Made by a program: the position numbers and the translations under genes. From contig NZ_JACJSI010000066.1 of assembly GCF_014698065.1 (NCBI RefSeq), positions 1-37,872 of the forward strand: a stretch of 37,872 nucleotides of DNA, read 5' to 3'. The notes beneath the pieces are model-generated. The model saw nothing but the letters and a program-made list of their open reading frames with translations. It ran no database searches and was not told the DNA's origin. Numbering within the stretch: position 1 is the stretch's first letter; the number at the start of each line of letters is the position of its first letter. This DNA comes from Nostoc flagelliforme FACHB-838. GTDB taxonomy: Bacteria > Cyanobacteriota > Cyanobacteriia > Cyanobacteriales > Nostocaceae. Positions 7,274 through 16,102 of the stretch are shown here, one piece after another.

Positions 7274-8812
7274 ATGGCACGATACGCGCTTGTTATTGGC
7301 ATCGCTGAGTATGTCAGCCCATCATTACCGCGTTTGTCGAAGACTACAAATGATGCTGAAGCGATCGCGCAACTCTTAGAGCAGTATGGTGATTTCCAGT
7401 CTGTGCAAAGACTACCACAGCGCTGGAATAAAGATAAAAACGGCTATGAAATGGCAGCGTCAAAAGTTACAGGTGCTCAACTTGGCCAAGATTTGAGAAC
7501 TTTTTTACTAGAGCAAGCTGCTAATAATGAAGCGCTGATTTATTTTAGCGGACATGGTTTTACTATTTCCGACAATTTGGGGCAACAAAAGGGATATTTG
7601 GCAAGTTCAGATTGTCAGATTGAATTTAAGGATAACGAAAATGTTGAACAAAAATATGGCATTCCCCTGGATAGCCTTAACGACTTAATTCGAGATTCGC
7701 AATTGAGTAGTTTAGTGATGCTACTCGATTGCTGTCATAGCGGCTATTTTTTAGAAAGGCAATTAATAGAAAGAACTCTTAACGCTTTCAGTTCGCAAAA
7801 GGATTATTACTTAATTACAGCTTGTCGTGGCTTTGAACGCGCCGGAGTGATTAAGAGTGAAGAATATAGTATTTTCACAGGTGCAGTTGTTAAGGGATTA
7901 GCAGTAGAAAATGTAGGTAATAGTAGGCGAATTAGTGGCGATCGCTTGTTTGATTTTGTCAGCAACGAACTTAAAGGTTCAGTACAGGAACCGATTCGCA
8001 TGGGTTGGGGACGTTCGATTACTTTGGTTACTTATCCCCAATTAGATATTCCCACAGGTGAAAAAATTGCTTTCAATCAGGAAAATCCTTATCGGGGGCT
8101 TTATGCTTTTGAATCAGAACAAGCGCAATATTTTTGTGGAAGAGATGAAGCAGTTCGCACGCTAATTTCGCGTTTAGCAGAGAGTCGTTTTTTGGCTGTA
8201 ATTGGCTATTCAGGTAGTGGTAAATCTTCCTTAGTAAAAGCAGGTTTGTTACCGCAACTAAAAGGCGATCGCCTCCCTGGAAGCAGTGAATGGGCGATCG
8301 CATCTTTTACACCAGGAGAACATCCTTTAGGTAAATTAGTTGATATTTTAGCTCGACAACAGCAGCAAAATAAACCGCATCTATTATTTATCGATCAATT
8401 TGAAGAAGTATTTACACTTTGTCAAGACGATGAGGAACGCAAAGTTTTTATCCGCTTAGTAGCACAAGAAGTAAAAAAAGGTGAGGGAGAAACGCGGATA
8501 ATTTTGACCATTCGCGGTGATTTTTTAAATCGTTGTGCTGACTATTTAGAAATTATTACTCTCATCAATAGCATTCCTCCCACATCATTTATCGTCACAC
8601 CGATGTCTTTTACTGAGTTAGAAGAAGCAATAGAAAAACCAGCAAAATTACATGGTGTCACGTTTGAGCGTGGTTTAGTTTCGCAAATTTCCGCCGATGT
8701 TATCAACCGTCCGGGTGCATTACCTATACTGCAATACGCGCTTAAAGAATTGTGGCGAGTTTGCATTGAAGAACCTGAATCACCAGAACCGCTTTTAACT
8801 CGCAAAGGCTAG
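7274..8812 (+). CDS. Caspase-like peptidase fused to STAND-type NTPase (N-terminal part, ends at premature TAG)
   Basis: The 512-residue product begins with a C14-type caspase domain (about 1-255): catalytic His94 in YFSGHGF and Cys154 in LLDCCHSG. An nSTAND-type NTPase follows, entered by NPYRGLYAFE (about 271-280), with Walker A GYSGSGKSS (311-319) and Walker B LLFIDQFEEVF (about 370-380). The frame stops at TAG (8810-8812) inside a conserved motif; the codons beyond it continue the same domain in the same frame, and relatives usually have Tyr there. The truncated product would keep both caspase residues but lose the distal NTPase lobe and the WD40 sensor. Whole-protein relatives are thought to trigger regulated proteolysis or cell death on sensing a ligand. 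Confidence 0.85.
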   Translation: MARYALVIGIAEYVSPSLPRLSKTTNDAEAIAQLLEQYGDFQSVQRLPQRWNKDKNGYEMAASKVTGAQLGQDLRTFLLEQAANNEALIYFSGHGFTISDNLGQQKGYLASSDCQIEFKDNENVEQKYGIPLDSLNDLIRDSQLSSLVMLLDCCHSGYFLERQLIERTLNAFSSQKDYYLITACRGFERAGVIKSEEYSIFTGAVVKGLAVENVGNSRRISGDRLFDFVSNELKGSVQEPIRMGWGRSITLVTYPQLDIPTGEKIAFNQENPYRGLYAFESEQAQYFCGRDEAVRTLISRLAESRFLAVIGYSGSGKSSLVKAGLLPQLKGDRLPGSSEWAIASFTPGEHPLGKLVDILARQQQQNKPHLLFIDQFEEVFTLCQDDEERKVFIRLVAQEVKKGEGETRIILTIRGDFLNRCADYLEIITLINSIPPTSFIVTPMSFTELEEAIEKPAKLHGVTFERGLVSQISADVINRPGALPILQYALKELWRVCIEEPESPEPLLTRKG

Positions 8813-10807
8813 GAGGAAATTGGCGGGGTTAAAGGAGCTTTAGATAAACGAGCAACAATTTTGTATGAAAGTTTAACAACTATAGATCAAGCCTTTGCGC
8901 GTTGCTTATTTATGGAATTGGTGCAGTTAGGTGAAGCTGGAGAAGTGACGCGACGGCATGCTAGCTGGGATAGATTAGAAGCTATTTCAGATTCTCCACA
9001 ACAACTGCAACGGGTTGTAGGATTGCTGGCGGGTTTTCAACAACGCTTAATTATTACTGATGAAAAGACGGTTGAAGTTGCTCATGAAGCACTTTTATCT
9101 GAGTGGAAATTATTAAATACTTGGATTGCTGAAAATATAGAAAATATTCGTCTCAGTCGTTCTTTGGAAGAAGATTGTCAGGAATGGTTACAAAGGTTTA
9201 ATAAATTAGATGAAGCACTATTGACAGGTGCAAAATTAGCTGTAATTTCTGAGTGGGTGAATAAGACTCAGCCAAGACTTACGCCATTAGAATCAGAATT
9301 TTTGCATAAGAGTTTGGAGAGGCGAGACAGAGAAATTCAAGCCAAATTAGAGCAAGAACGGCAATTGCGAGAAGCGGCGGAAGCCAGAGCTAAGGCAGAA
9401 GGAGAAAAAGTTAAACAGGAAAAAGCCAAAGTTAAAGCTGAAAGGCAAAGAACCCAGGCGGTTGTAGTGTTAGCGGTTATATCAATTGCATTAGCGGGGT
9501 TGTGGGTTAAATCCGAAAAAAATAATGCACAAGTAGTCAAAATGGGAGAAGTCAATACATGGATTAAAGTGTCTCACACATTACTTGATGCCGATAAGCA
9601 ACTTGAAGCATTAATGACGAGTGTGCAAGCACTACAGGGATTAAAGAAGGTAGATGGAAAAAACACTGAACAACTAAAGCAACTGCAATCCATTATCTAT
9701 AGTGTGAAAGAGCATAATCGATTAGAAGGTCATAAAGATAAGGTTTGGGGTGTGAGTTTTAGTCCTGATGGTAAAATAGCCTCTTCTAGTTACAACAAGC
9801 AAATCAAGATTTGGGAGAAAAATGGCAAGTTCTTATACGATTTGCCCGAACATGATGCTGGAGTTTGGAGTGTAAGATTTAGCCATAACGGTAAACTTCT
9901 AACCTCTACAAGTCAAGATAAAACGTTTAAGCTTTGGAATATAGACGCGAAAGAACATAAACTGATAAAAACTTTTACAGGTCATAATAATACTGTTTAT
10001 GATGTTAGTTTTAGTCGAGATGATAAAATTATTGCTTCTGGCGATCGGAATGGAATCATAAAAGTTTGGTAAACTGATATTCAAGATAATCCACCTCAAC
10101 CCATTAACACATTAAATATTAAAGAATTACTTGAAAAGGAGGGATATCCTGTAAATCAAAGACATCGAGTTAACAGTCTAGACATTGACCCTAATGACAG
10201 TTCAAAAATTGCTTACGTCGATGATGATGGTAGTGTCAGAATTTGGGATTGGAAAAAAAATGATACTCCCCCAAAAAACATTGGTACACATGGTCAAAAA
10301 GCTTTGTACATAGTTAGATATAGTTTACAGAGAAAAAACTTACTGGCTTCTGCCGATGAGCATGGTAATATATTTATTTGGAATACTAAAAATCAAGAGA
10401 AAAAACCGATAGCAATAATCAATAATGCTCATATAAGTATAATATACGGCTTAGATTTTAGTCCCGATGGTAAAATGCTCGCTTCTGGCGGTGTTGATGA
10501 AACTGTAAAAGTGTGGGATGTAGATAAAGCTATTAATGGAGAAAGTTATTTAATAGCAACTCTGAAAGGACATACTCAACAAATTAATCGGCTAGAGTTT
10601 AGTCGTGATGGCAATATAATTGCTTCTTCCAGTAATGATGGAACTGTAAGACTCTGGAAGTGGCAAAGCAATTCTAGAACAGATGTTACCCCCAAGGTGG
10701 AAAACTTGTTAAAGTATAGCTGTAAATTTTTAGAAGAATATTCACAAACCAATAAAAATACACCAGATTATTTGAATAACCAATCTGGTATATGCTCTTT
10801 TAAATAA
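8813..10807 (+). pseudogene. Downstream remainder of the caspase-NTPase-WD40 gene, split by TAG 8810 and TAA 10070
   Basis: The frame of the upstream caspase-NTPase continues without a shift. The codons right after TAG give EEIGGVKGALDKRATILYES, the NTPase C-terminal segment, then a helical part, a charged coiled coil and one membrane segment (AVVVLAVISIALAGLWV, near 9460-9510). Seven WD40 blades run from about 9720 to 10670; blades 1-3 precede an in-frame TAA (10070-10072) that follows IIKVW, and blades 4-7 follow it. Counted from 7274, the whole frame is 1,178 codons with exactly two nonsense codons and no indel. Pieces could restart internally (TTG 8861; 10304), but no good ribosome binding sites are seen. 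Two substitutions or sequencing errors explain it most simply. Confidence 0.85.
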
Positions 10808-10839
10808 AAATGAACAACTTAAGTATTTAGAATGCTGTT

Positions 10840-11757
10840 TTAGTTGTGAATTTGACCCTTATTATTGCCTTGAGTCTTGATAATCGCTTGATTGTCTTCT
10901 CCTTGAGTATGTTCATTAGGATCTCCTTGATTATTTCTATCAGAACTTCCGTTGAGAAGAACACCATCCTTAGCTATCAAGCCAAACTGCCCCTCATCAA
11001 TCCACTCATTCTTCAGTAATGACCACCAGTCAGTAGCTAACCCCTGTAACACATACTCATAGGGTAGCCAACCATAACCGTCCTTACCCCAATCTTCACC
11101 CCAGCAATTTCTAATTAAGAAAGCTCCTTGAGTTGGAAAATTTTTGTTAGAATCCTTAATGAACTTATCCTTGGGATGGTCAATTATTTTATTGTCGTCA
11201 TAACCAACGGCAACAACTGCATGACTACCCAACATCTTTTCGCCTCTAGTAGGATAAGGAATTTTTCCTGTTTTTACGGTTTTCTTATTAAAAAGAGAAC
11301 TATAGGTTGTAAACCCAAACATTACAGGAAATTCAGCAGTTAAAAAAGCTTTGATTTGAACTAATGCTTGTTTTTTTGAAAGTTGAGGTAAGTCAAGCCT
11401 AAAATACTGAAGTGCTTGATAATTCTGAGCATAGGCATAGCAAAAAGCAGGTGGTTCTTCGTCAAAATTCTCAATCTCATAAGGCCAATATTCCTCTGGA
11501 GGTATGCCAAAAAGTGCCATTGCTTTCATTGTGAAGCGGGTCGATGCTCCAGAGTCTCCAGTTAAGTGCATCAATTTTCGTGCAACTTTGTAGAGAAAGA
11601 GGCTGGAGACATCTATATCTTCGCCCATTATCTTTCTTTGAAAAAATTCTACTAAGGCAACGCCAGCTATTGCAGTGCATGACTTAAGGTTTCCTTGCTG
11701 CTCAATTGGAGAACACCATTGCCGTAAATCTATATGGGAAGGTAAACGATATTGCAA
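10840..11757 (-). CDS. Papain-like cysteine peptidase (C1 family)
   Basis: The catalytic set is present: Cys27 in QQGNLKSCTAIAG, His179 in LGSHAVVAVGYDD and Asn217 in FLIRNCWGEDWG, with the oxyanion Gln about six residues before Cys. Bacterial C1 relatives with the phrase LPSHIDLRQWCSPIE usually carry 50 or more residues before it; here the listed start is a TTG. The frame is open upstream for about 80 codons without an ATG before a TAA near 12000, and its translation does not look like the usual leader. A GGGAGGGAAG-ATG signal at about 11805 is in another frame. The 5' end may be degraded. The C-terminal 45 residues are polar and low-complexity. It converges on the broken caspase gene, so it may belong to the same protease-rich cluster. 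Confidence 0.8.
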   Translation of the reverse strand: MQYRLPSHIDLRQWCSPIEQQGNLKSCTAIAGVALVEFFQRKIMGEDIDVSSLFLYKVARKLMHLTGDSGASTRFTMKAMALFGIPPEEYWPYEIENFDEEPPAFCYAYAQNYQALQYFRLDLPQLSKKQALVQIKAFLTAEFPVMFGFTTYSSLFNKKTVKTGKIPYPTRGEKMLGSHAVVAVGYDDNKIIDHPKDKFIKDSNKNFPTQGAFLIRNCWGEDWGKDGYGWLPYEYVLQGLATDWWSLLKNEWIDEGQFGLIAKDGVLLNGSSDRNNQGDPNEHTQGEDNQAIIKTQGNNKGQIHN

Positions 11758-12307
11758 ATTTCCTGAACTTTGGTCTGTTAATTCTTTGAAAGGTAAGAGC
11801 AGGCTAGTTTCATCTTCCCTCCCGTTCGTTTGAACTACTGTCCTGTTCTCTATTTGTAACGTACAATCATTTACTAAAGTTGCTTGTTGGAGTTTAATCC
11901 TTTCTTTTTTCTTAGAGTCTTTGATTATTTTCTCTAAGCAATAGTCTCTAAAATCTTTTAGCTGACTGTAAGTGAATACACTATAAAAATAATATTTTAC
12001 GGATTACACATAGAACTTTTTTAAATTTATTTTTATAACGAGATTTGTTACAGACTATTTACCTCTTTTTCTTGCAAGCTGCCTATCACAGACATAAATT
12101 TCTACACGAGGGAGGTGTAGTCGAAACTTCCTACACTTCCACCTCAATTAATACAAATGTTCTAGTTGATTGTTTGGTAGCAGTACTATCCATCATCAGT
12201 AGCATTCTGTAAAATTCATCCCTAAGAATCAGATGATCCCCCTTACGTGTGGTGGCAGACAGTCCTAAACTGAGAGTGAGAGTTGAAAGGCAGTCGGGAG
12301 AAATTTT
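11758..12307. other. Intergenic region between divergent C1 peptidase and glgC
   Basis: No confident gene. Minus-strand bases about 11758-12000 are an open extension of the peptidase frame with no ATG. The rest holds the glgC promoter and a long leader. An imperfect inverted repeat lies near 12109-12146 (GGAGGTGTAG against CTACACTTCCACCTC). Confidence 0.4.
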
Positions 12308-13597
12308 GTGAAAAAAGTATTATCAATCATCCTTGGTGGTGGCGCGGGTACTCGGCTTTACCCGCTAACCAAACTCCGCGCTAAACCAGCAGTACCAGTA
12401 GCAGGTAAGTATCGCCTAATCGATATCCCTGTTAGTAACTGCATAAATTCCGAAATATTCAAAATCTACGTCCTGACACAATTCAACTCAGCTTCCCTGA
12501 ATCGTCACATCGCCCGTACTTACAACTTTACTGGTTTCAATGAAGGCTTTGTGGAAGTGCTAGCTGCACAACAAACACCAGAAAATCCCAACTGGTTCCA
12601 AGGTACAGCCGATGCTGTACGTCAGTATCTGTGGTTAATGGAAGAATGGGATGTAGAAGAATATCTAATTCTCTCAGGCGATCACCTCTACCGCATGGAT
12701 TATCGCCAGTTTATCCAGCGCCATAGGGACACGGGGGCTGATATTACTCTCTCAGTCATCCCCATCGATGAGCGCCGCGCCTCAGATTTTGGCTTGATGA
12801 AAATTGATGATTCTGGTAGAGTAATCGATTTTAGCGAAAAACCCAAAGGTGAAGCGTTAACCCAAATGCAAGTTGATACAAGCGTACTGGGATTAACAAA
12901 AGAACAAGCCAAGCAACAGCCTTACATCGCCTCAATGGGGATTTATGTCTTTAAAAAAGAGGTTTTGTTCAAGTTGTTGAGAGAAGGTACAGAAAGGACT
13001 GATTTCGGTAAAGAAATTATTCCTGATGCTTCTAAAGATTACAACGTTCAAGCTTACCTTTTTGATGACTACTGGGAAGATATTGGAACAATTGAGGCAT
13101 TTTATCATGCCAATTTAGCCCTGACTCAGCAGCCCCAGCCACCTTTTAGTTTCTACGATGAACACGCACCAATTTATACCCGCGCTCGTTACTTGCCTCC
13201 GACTAAACTTTTAGATTGCCAGATCACGGAATCAATTATTGGCGAAGGTTGTATTTTGAAAAATTGCCGCATTCAACATTCAGTGTTGGGAGTGCGATCG
13301 CGGATTGAATCCGGCTGCGTCATTGAGGAATCTTTGCTCATGGGTGCAGATTTTTACCAAGCTTCTGTGGAACGCCAATCTAACTTAATAGAAAACGACA
13401 TTCCCGTAGGTATCGGTATAGACACGATCATTCGCGGTGCCATCATCGATAAAAATGCCCGTATCGGTCATGATGTCAAAATAATTAATAAAGATAACGT
13501 GCAAGAAGCTGAACGGGAAAATCAAGGTTTCTACATCCGCAGTGGCATCGTTGTCGTGTTGAAAAATGCTGTAATTCCCGATGGAACCATCATTTAG
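12308..13597 (+). CDS. glgC: Glucose-1-phosphate adenylyltransferase (ADP-glucose pyrophosphorylase)
   Basis: The enzyme makes ADP-glucose from glucose-1-phosphate and ATP, the committed step of glycogen synthesis; in cyanobacteria it is activated by 3-phosphoglycerate and inhibited by phosphate. The 429 residues match the family: LGGGAGTRLYPLTKLRAKPA at the nucleotide site (about 9-28), WFQGTADAVRQYLW, GDHLYRMDY, FSEKPKGE, and a C-terminal left-handed beta-helix with hexapeptide-like repeats (about 300-429). The start is GTG, with GGAG at 12297-12300 seven bases before it. The stop codon lies in the first heptamer of an STRR repeat. Intact, unlike the next gene. Confidence 0.97.
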   Translation: MKKVLSIILGGGAGTRLYPLTKLRAKPAVPVAGKYRLIDIPVSNCINSEIFKIYVLTQFNSASLNRHIARTYNFTGFNEGFVEVLAAQQTPENPNWFQGTADAVRQYLWLMEEWDVEEYLILSGDHLYRMDYRQFIQRHRDTGADITLSVIPIDERRASDFGLMKIDDSGRVIDFSEKPKGEALTQMQVDTSVLGLTKEQAKQQPYIASMGIYVFKKEVLFKLLREGTERTDFGKEIIPDASKDYNVQAYLFDDYWEDIGTIEAFYHANLALTQQPQPPFSFYDEHAPIYTRARYLPPTKLLDCQITESIIGEGCILKNCRIQHSVLGVRSRIESGCVIEESLLMGADFYQASVERQSNLIENDIPVGIGIDTIIRGAIIDKNARIGHDVKIINKDNVQEAERENQGFYIRSGIVVVLKNAVIPDGTII

Positions 13598-13686
13598 TCA
13601 TTAGTCATTGGTCATTAGTCATTGGTCATTAGTTAATAGTTACAAGTAACAAATGACAAAGGACAAAGGACAAATGACAAATGACT
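13596..13686. repeat. Paired heptameric tandem repeats (STRR type) in inverted orientation
   Basis: Six heptamers of the form AGTCATT/GGTCATT (13596-13637) are followed by five of the form AATGACA/AAGGACA (13652-13686), which are roughly their reverse complement. The two halves could fold into a long hairpin. The glgC stop lies in the first unit, and the ATG of the next gene (13681) lies in the last. Confidence 0.85.
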
Positions 13687-14190
13687 AAACTCATTTTGCT
13701 AATTGGTCTTCCAGGTAGCGGTAAGTCAACTTTGGCAAAACAATTACTGGCAGAATGCCCCCAAATGGCGCTGATTTCTACAGATGCCATCCGGGGGCAA
13801 TTATTCGGTTCCTAAGCCGTTCAGGGGCCGTGGCTGCTGATTTGGCGCGAAATTGAGCGGCAATTTCAGCAAGCTATTTCCACAACTAATCAAGCTATTT
13901 TTGATGCCACTAATGCCCAGCGCCGCCATCGTCGTGATGTCATTGCTTTAGCGCGTGAGTTGGGTTTTACCCACATTACGGTAATTTGGGTAGATACACC
14001 AGTCTGGCTATGTTTGGCACGGAATAAAAGGCGATCGCGCCAAGTTCCAGAAGAAATTATTTTGCGAATGCACCGTCAACTCCGGGATGCTCCCCCAAGC
14101 CTGGAAGAAGGACTAGACAACCTGATCCGCTTATCAGAAAAATCGGAGTACGGAAATTGCGATCGCTCGATGAGCGAGAACCACACTTGA
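13681..14190 (+). pseudogene. P-loop kinase (AAA_33 / zeta-toxin-like fold), interrupted by TAA
   Basis: The first 44 codons give a P-loop kinase start, with Walker A GLPGSGKST (about 9-17) and an STDAIR segment (33-38). TAA at 13813-13815 then stops the frame. The same frame continues for about 125 codons (VQGPWLLIWREIERQF, then the DATNAQRR helix and VIWVDTP), which is the rest of a small ATP-binding kinase of about 169 residues. Relatives usually have Glu near the stop, so GAA to TAA is the likely change. The ATG is inside a heptamer repeat. Substrate is unknown; related proteins phosphorylate RNA, sugars or other small molecules. Confidence 0.82.
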
Positions 14191-14309
14191 TTTTCTATAT
14201 TCTTTGTTAATTTAAAGTCAGATGCTTTTCGCTTGGCACTATACCAGGCAAACTAATATCTCTTATCTTAAAAAAAAACATAACGGGAATTTCTATAGGA
14301 GGCTGGTAG

Positions 14310-15335
14310 ATGGCTGCAACCGACTTCAAAGACTATTACGCAATTTTGGGAGTTAGTAAGACTGCCAGTCCAGAGGAGATTAAACAAGCCTTTCGTAAAC
14401 TAGCCCGCAAATATCACCCTGATGTCAACCCAAATAACAAACAGGCAGAAGCACGCTTTAAAGAAGTTAGCGAAGCCTACGAGGTTGTGTCAGACCCAGA
14501 TAAGCGCAAAAAATACGATCAATTTGGTCAATATTGGAAACAAGCTGGTGAAGGTTTCCCATCTGGCGGTGTTGGCCCGGATATGGGTAACTTTGACTTC
14601 AGTCAATACGGCAATTTTGATGAGTTCATTAATGAGCTGCTAGGACGCTTTGGTGGTGCTACCTCTGGTAGTGCTAGCCCTGGTGGTAGGCGACAAAGTA
14701 GCTCACAAAGTTACTCTTACCGCACTTCTCCAGGTACGTCAAGCCACTTTAGCAGCAGCTTTAACGATTTTGGGTTTCAAGATGCAGGTGCGGGTACTAA
14801 CCAGGATAGTGAAGCTGCGATCGCTCTCACTTTTACCGAAGCTTTTAATGGTGTGCAAAAGCGCTTCAGTTTAGGTAACGAAACAATAGATGTCCGCATT
14901 CCATCTGGCGCTAAAACTGGTACTCGTCTGCGTGTGCGGGGCAAAGGTCAAATCAACCCCATGACTCAACAACGCGGGGATTTATACTTAAAAGTTGAAC
15001 TTCAGCCACACTCGTTTTTCCAAATGGAAGGCGATAATCTTGTTTGCGAAGTGCCAATCACCCCAGATGAAGCCACTTTAGGAGCATCTATTGATGTACC
15101 TACTCCTGATGGTTCAGTTAATGTCAAACTACCAGCAGGGGTGCGTTCTGGTCAATCTCTGCGTTTACGTGGCAAAGGTTGGCCCCTCGCCAAGGGAGGA
15201 CGCAGCGATCAGCTGGTGAAAGTGGCGATCGTTCCACCAAAAGACCTCAGCCAACAAGAGCGGGAATATTATGAAAAAATCCGGGCTATACGTACTTATA
15301 ATCCCCGCAGTCATTTGAACCAAGTCAGGCTGTGA
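14310..15335 (+). CDS. dnaJ: DnaJ/CbpA-type J-domain co-chaperone
   Basis: This 341-residue Hsp40 stimulates the ATPase of DnaK and hands over unfolded clients. The J domain occupies about residues 8-73 with HPD at 36-38. A Gly/Ser/Phe-rich linker (about 80-165) follows, then two substrate-binding beta domains (about 170-330) with GAKTGTRLRVRGKGQ and GVRSGQSLRLRGKGWP. There is no CxxCxGxG zinc finger, so it is a type II (CbpA-like) protein. AGGAGG at 14297-14302 is a strong ribosome binding site seven bases before ATG. A bidirectional terminator follows. No CIRCE-like element is seen upstream. Confidence 0.93.
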   Translation: MAATDFKDYYAILGVSKTASPEEIKQAFRKLARKYHPDVNPNNKQAEARFKEVSEAYEVVSDPDKRKKYDQFGQYWKQAGEGFPSGGVGPDMGNFDFSQYGNFDEFINELLGRFGGATSGSASPGGRRQSSSQSYSYRTSPGTSSHFSSSFNDFGFQDAGAGTNQDSEAAIALTFTEAFNGVQKRFSLGNETIDVRIPSGAKTGTRLRVRGKGQINPMTQQRGDLYLKVELQPHSFFQMEGDNLVCEVPITPDEATLGASIDVPTPDGSVNVKLPAGVRSGQSLRLRGKGWPLAKGGRSDQLVKVAIVPPKDLSQQEREYYEKIRAIRTYNPRSHLNQVRL

Positions 15336-15346
15336 ATATTTTGGAT

Positions 15347-15381
15347 TTTAGAAACGCGAAGTGCCGCTTTGCGTTTCTAAA
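15347..15381. terminator. Bidirectional terminator between dnaJ and the GST gene
   Basis: TTTAGAAACGCGAAG (15347-15361) pairs with CTTTGCGTTTCTAAA (15367-15381) over 15 positions with one G-T pair, around the loop TGCCG. AT-rich flanks on both sides and convergent genes suggest it ends both transcripts. Confidence 0.7.
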
Positions 15382-15397
15382 TTAATTAGGTATGAAT

Positions 15398-16051
15398 TTA
15401 CTGCGCCATTCTCGCCATCAGAATGGATTTAAACGCTTCTATTGCCTCAGGTGTAGGCTCGGTAGCTTGCCATGTTGGATGTGCAACTAAGTGATCGCAC
15501 CAAGCATTTAATTTTGGATATTCACTCAAAGATATGCCTACAATGGGCAGCAAAGGTACTACAGTCCCAGCTACAACCTTGGCAAGAGTGAGGTTTTCAC
15601 TAGCAAAGTAAGGGCGATCGTCTAATAAATTTTCAAAAAACTTCAGCACTATGGCAATTTTCTGCTGCGCCTGCTCGATTTTTTCTGGATTTCCTCCAGG
15701 CAAGCCTAGATACTGAGGAAAAAATGTAGTGGTTGCTGGCAAAAGTTCATTTACAGTTACCAGTTGTACCATGCGTGCGATCGCTAAATCTTTGGCATCT
15801 TTAGGCAACATCGCAGGTGTGGGATATTTTGCCTCTAAATAGTCCAGAATTGCTAAGGATTCCACTACATTCAAGCCGTCATCGACTAAAGCCGGAATGT
15901 GATGGAAGGGGCTAATTACTAAAAAATCTGGTTTAAACTGCTCTCCATCCAGTTTTATCTCTACCAATTCAAACTCAAGCCCTTTTTCCAACAGACTAAT
16001 CCAGACGCGGCGCGAATTGGGAGAAATTGGGGCATGGTAAAGTGTCAGCAC
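15398..16051 (-). CDS. Glutathione S-transferase family protein
   Basis: The 217-residue protein has a thioredoxin-like N-terminal domain (about 1-78): LYHAPISPNSRRVWISLLE at the start, the cis-Pro region HIPALVDDG (about 51-59) and the glutathione-binding VVESLAILDYLE (about 62-73). An all-helical C-terminal domain (about 90-210) has the expected D near ENLTLAKV. The SPNSRRV motif suggests a Ser-type catalytic residue. It probably conjugates or reduces with glutathione in the cytosol; substrate is unknown. It lies just downstream of two peroxiredoxin genes on the same strand, which hints at an oxidative-stress group. Confidence 0.9.
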   Translation of the reverse strand: MLTLYHAPISPNSRRVWISLLEKGLEFELVEIKLDGEQFKPDFLVISPFHHIPALVDDGLNVVESLAILDYLEAKYPTPAMLPKDAKDLAIARMVQLVTVNELLPATTTFFPQYLGLPGGNPEKIEQAQQKIAIVLKFFENLLDDRPYFASENLTLAKVVAGTVVPLLPIVGISLSEYPKLNAWCDHLVAHPTWQATEPTPEAIEAFKSILMARMAQ

Positions 16052-16102
16052 GAGGAAACCTCACAGCTTTATAAGTAGAGCAGACATTGCTAATTTTACA
16101 CT

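Noticed and set aside
8810..8812. Programmed stop-codon readthrough or selenocysteine/pyrrolysine at the caspase stops
   Set aside because: The stops are TAG and TAA, no downstream recoding structure is evident, and other genes in the window carry similar stops; mutation is simpler. Kept only as a test in the findings.
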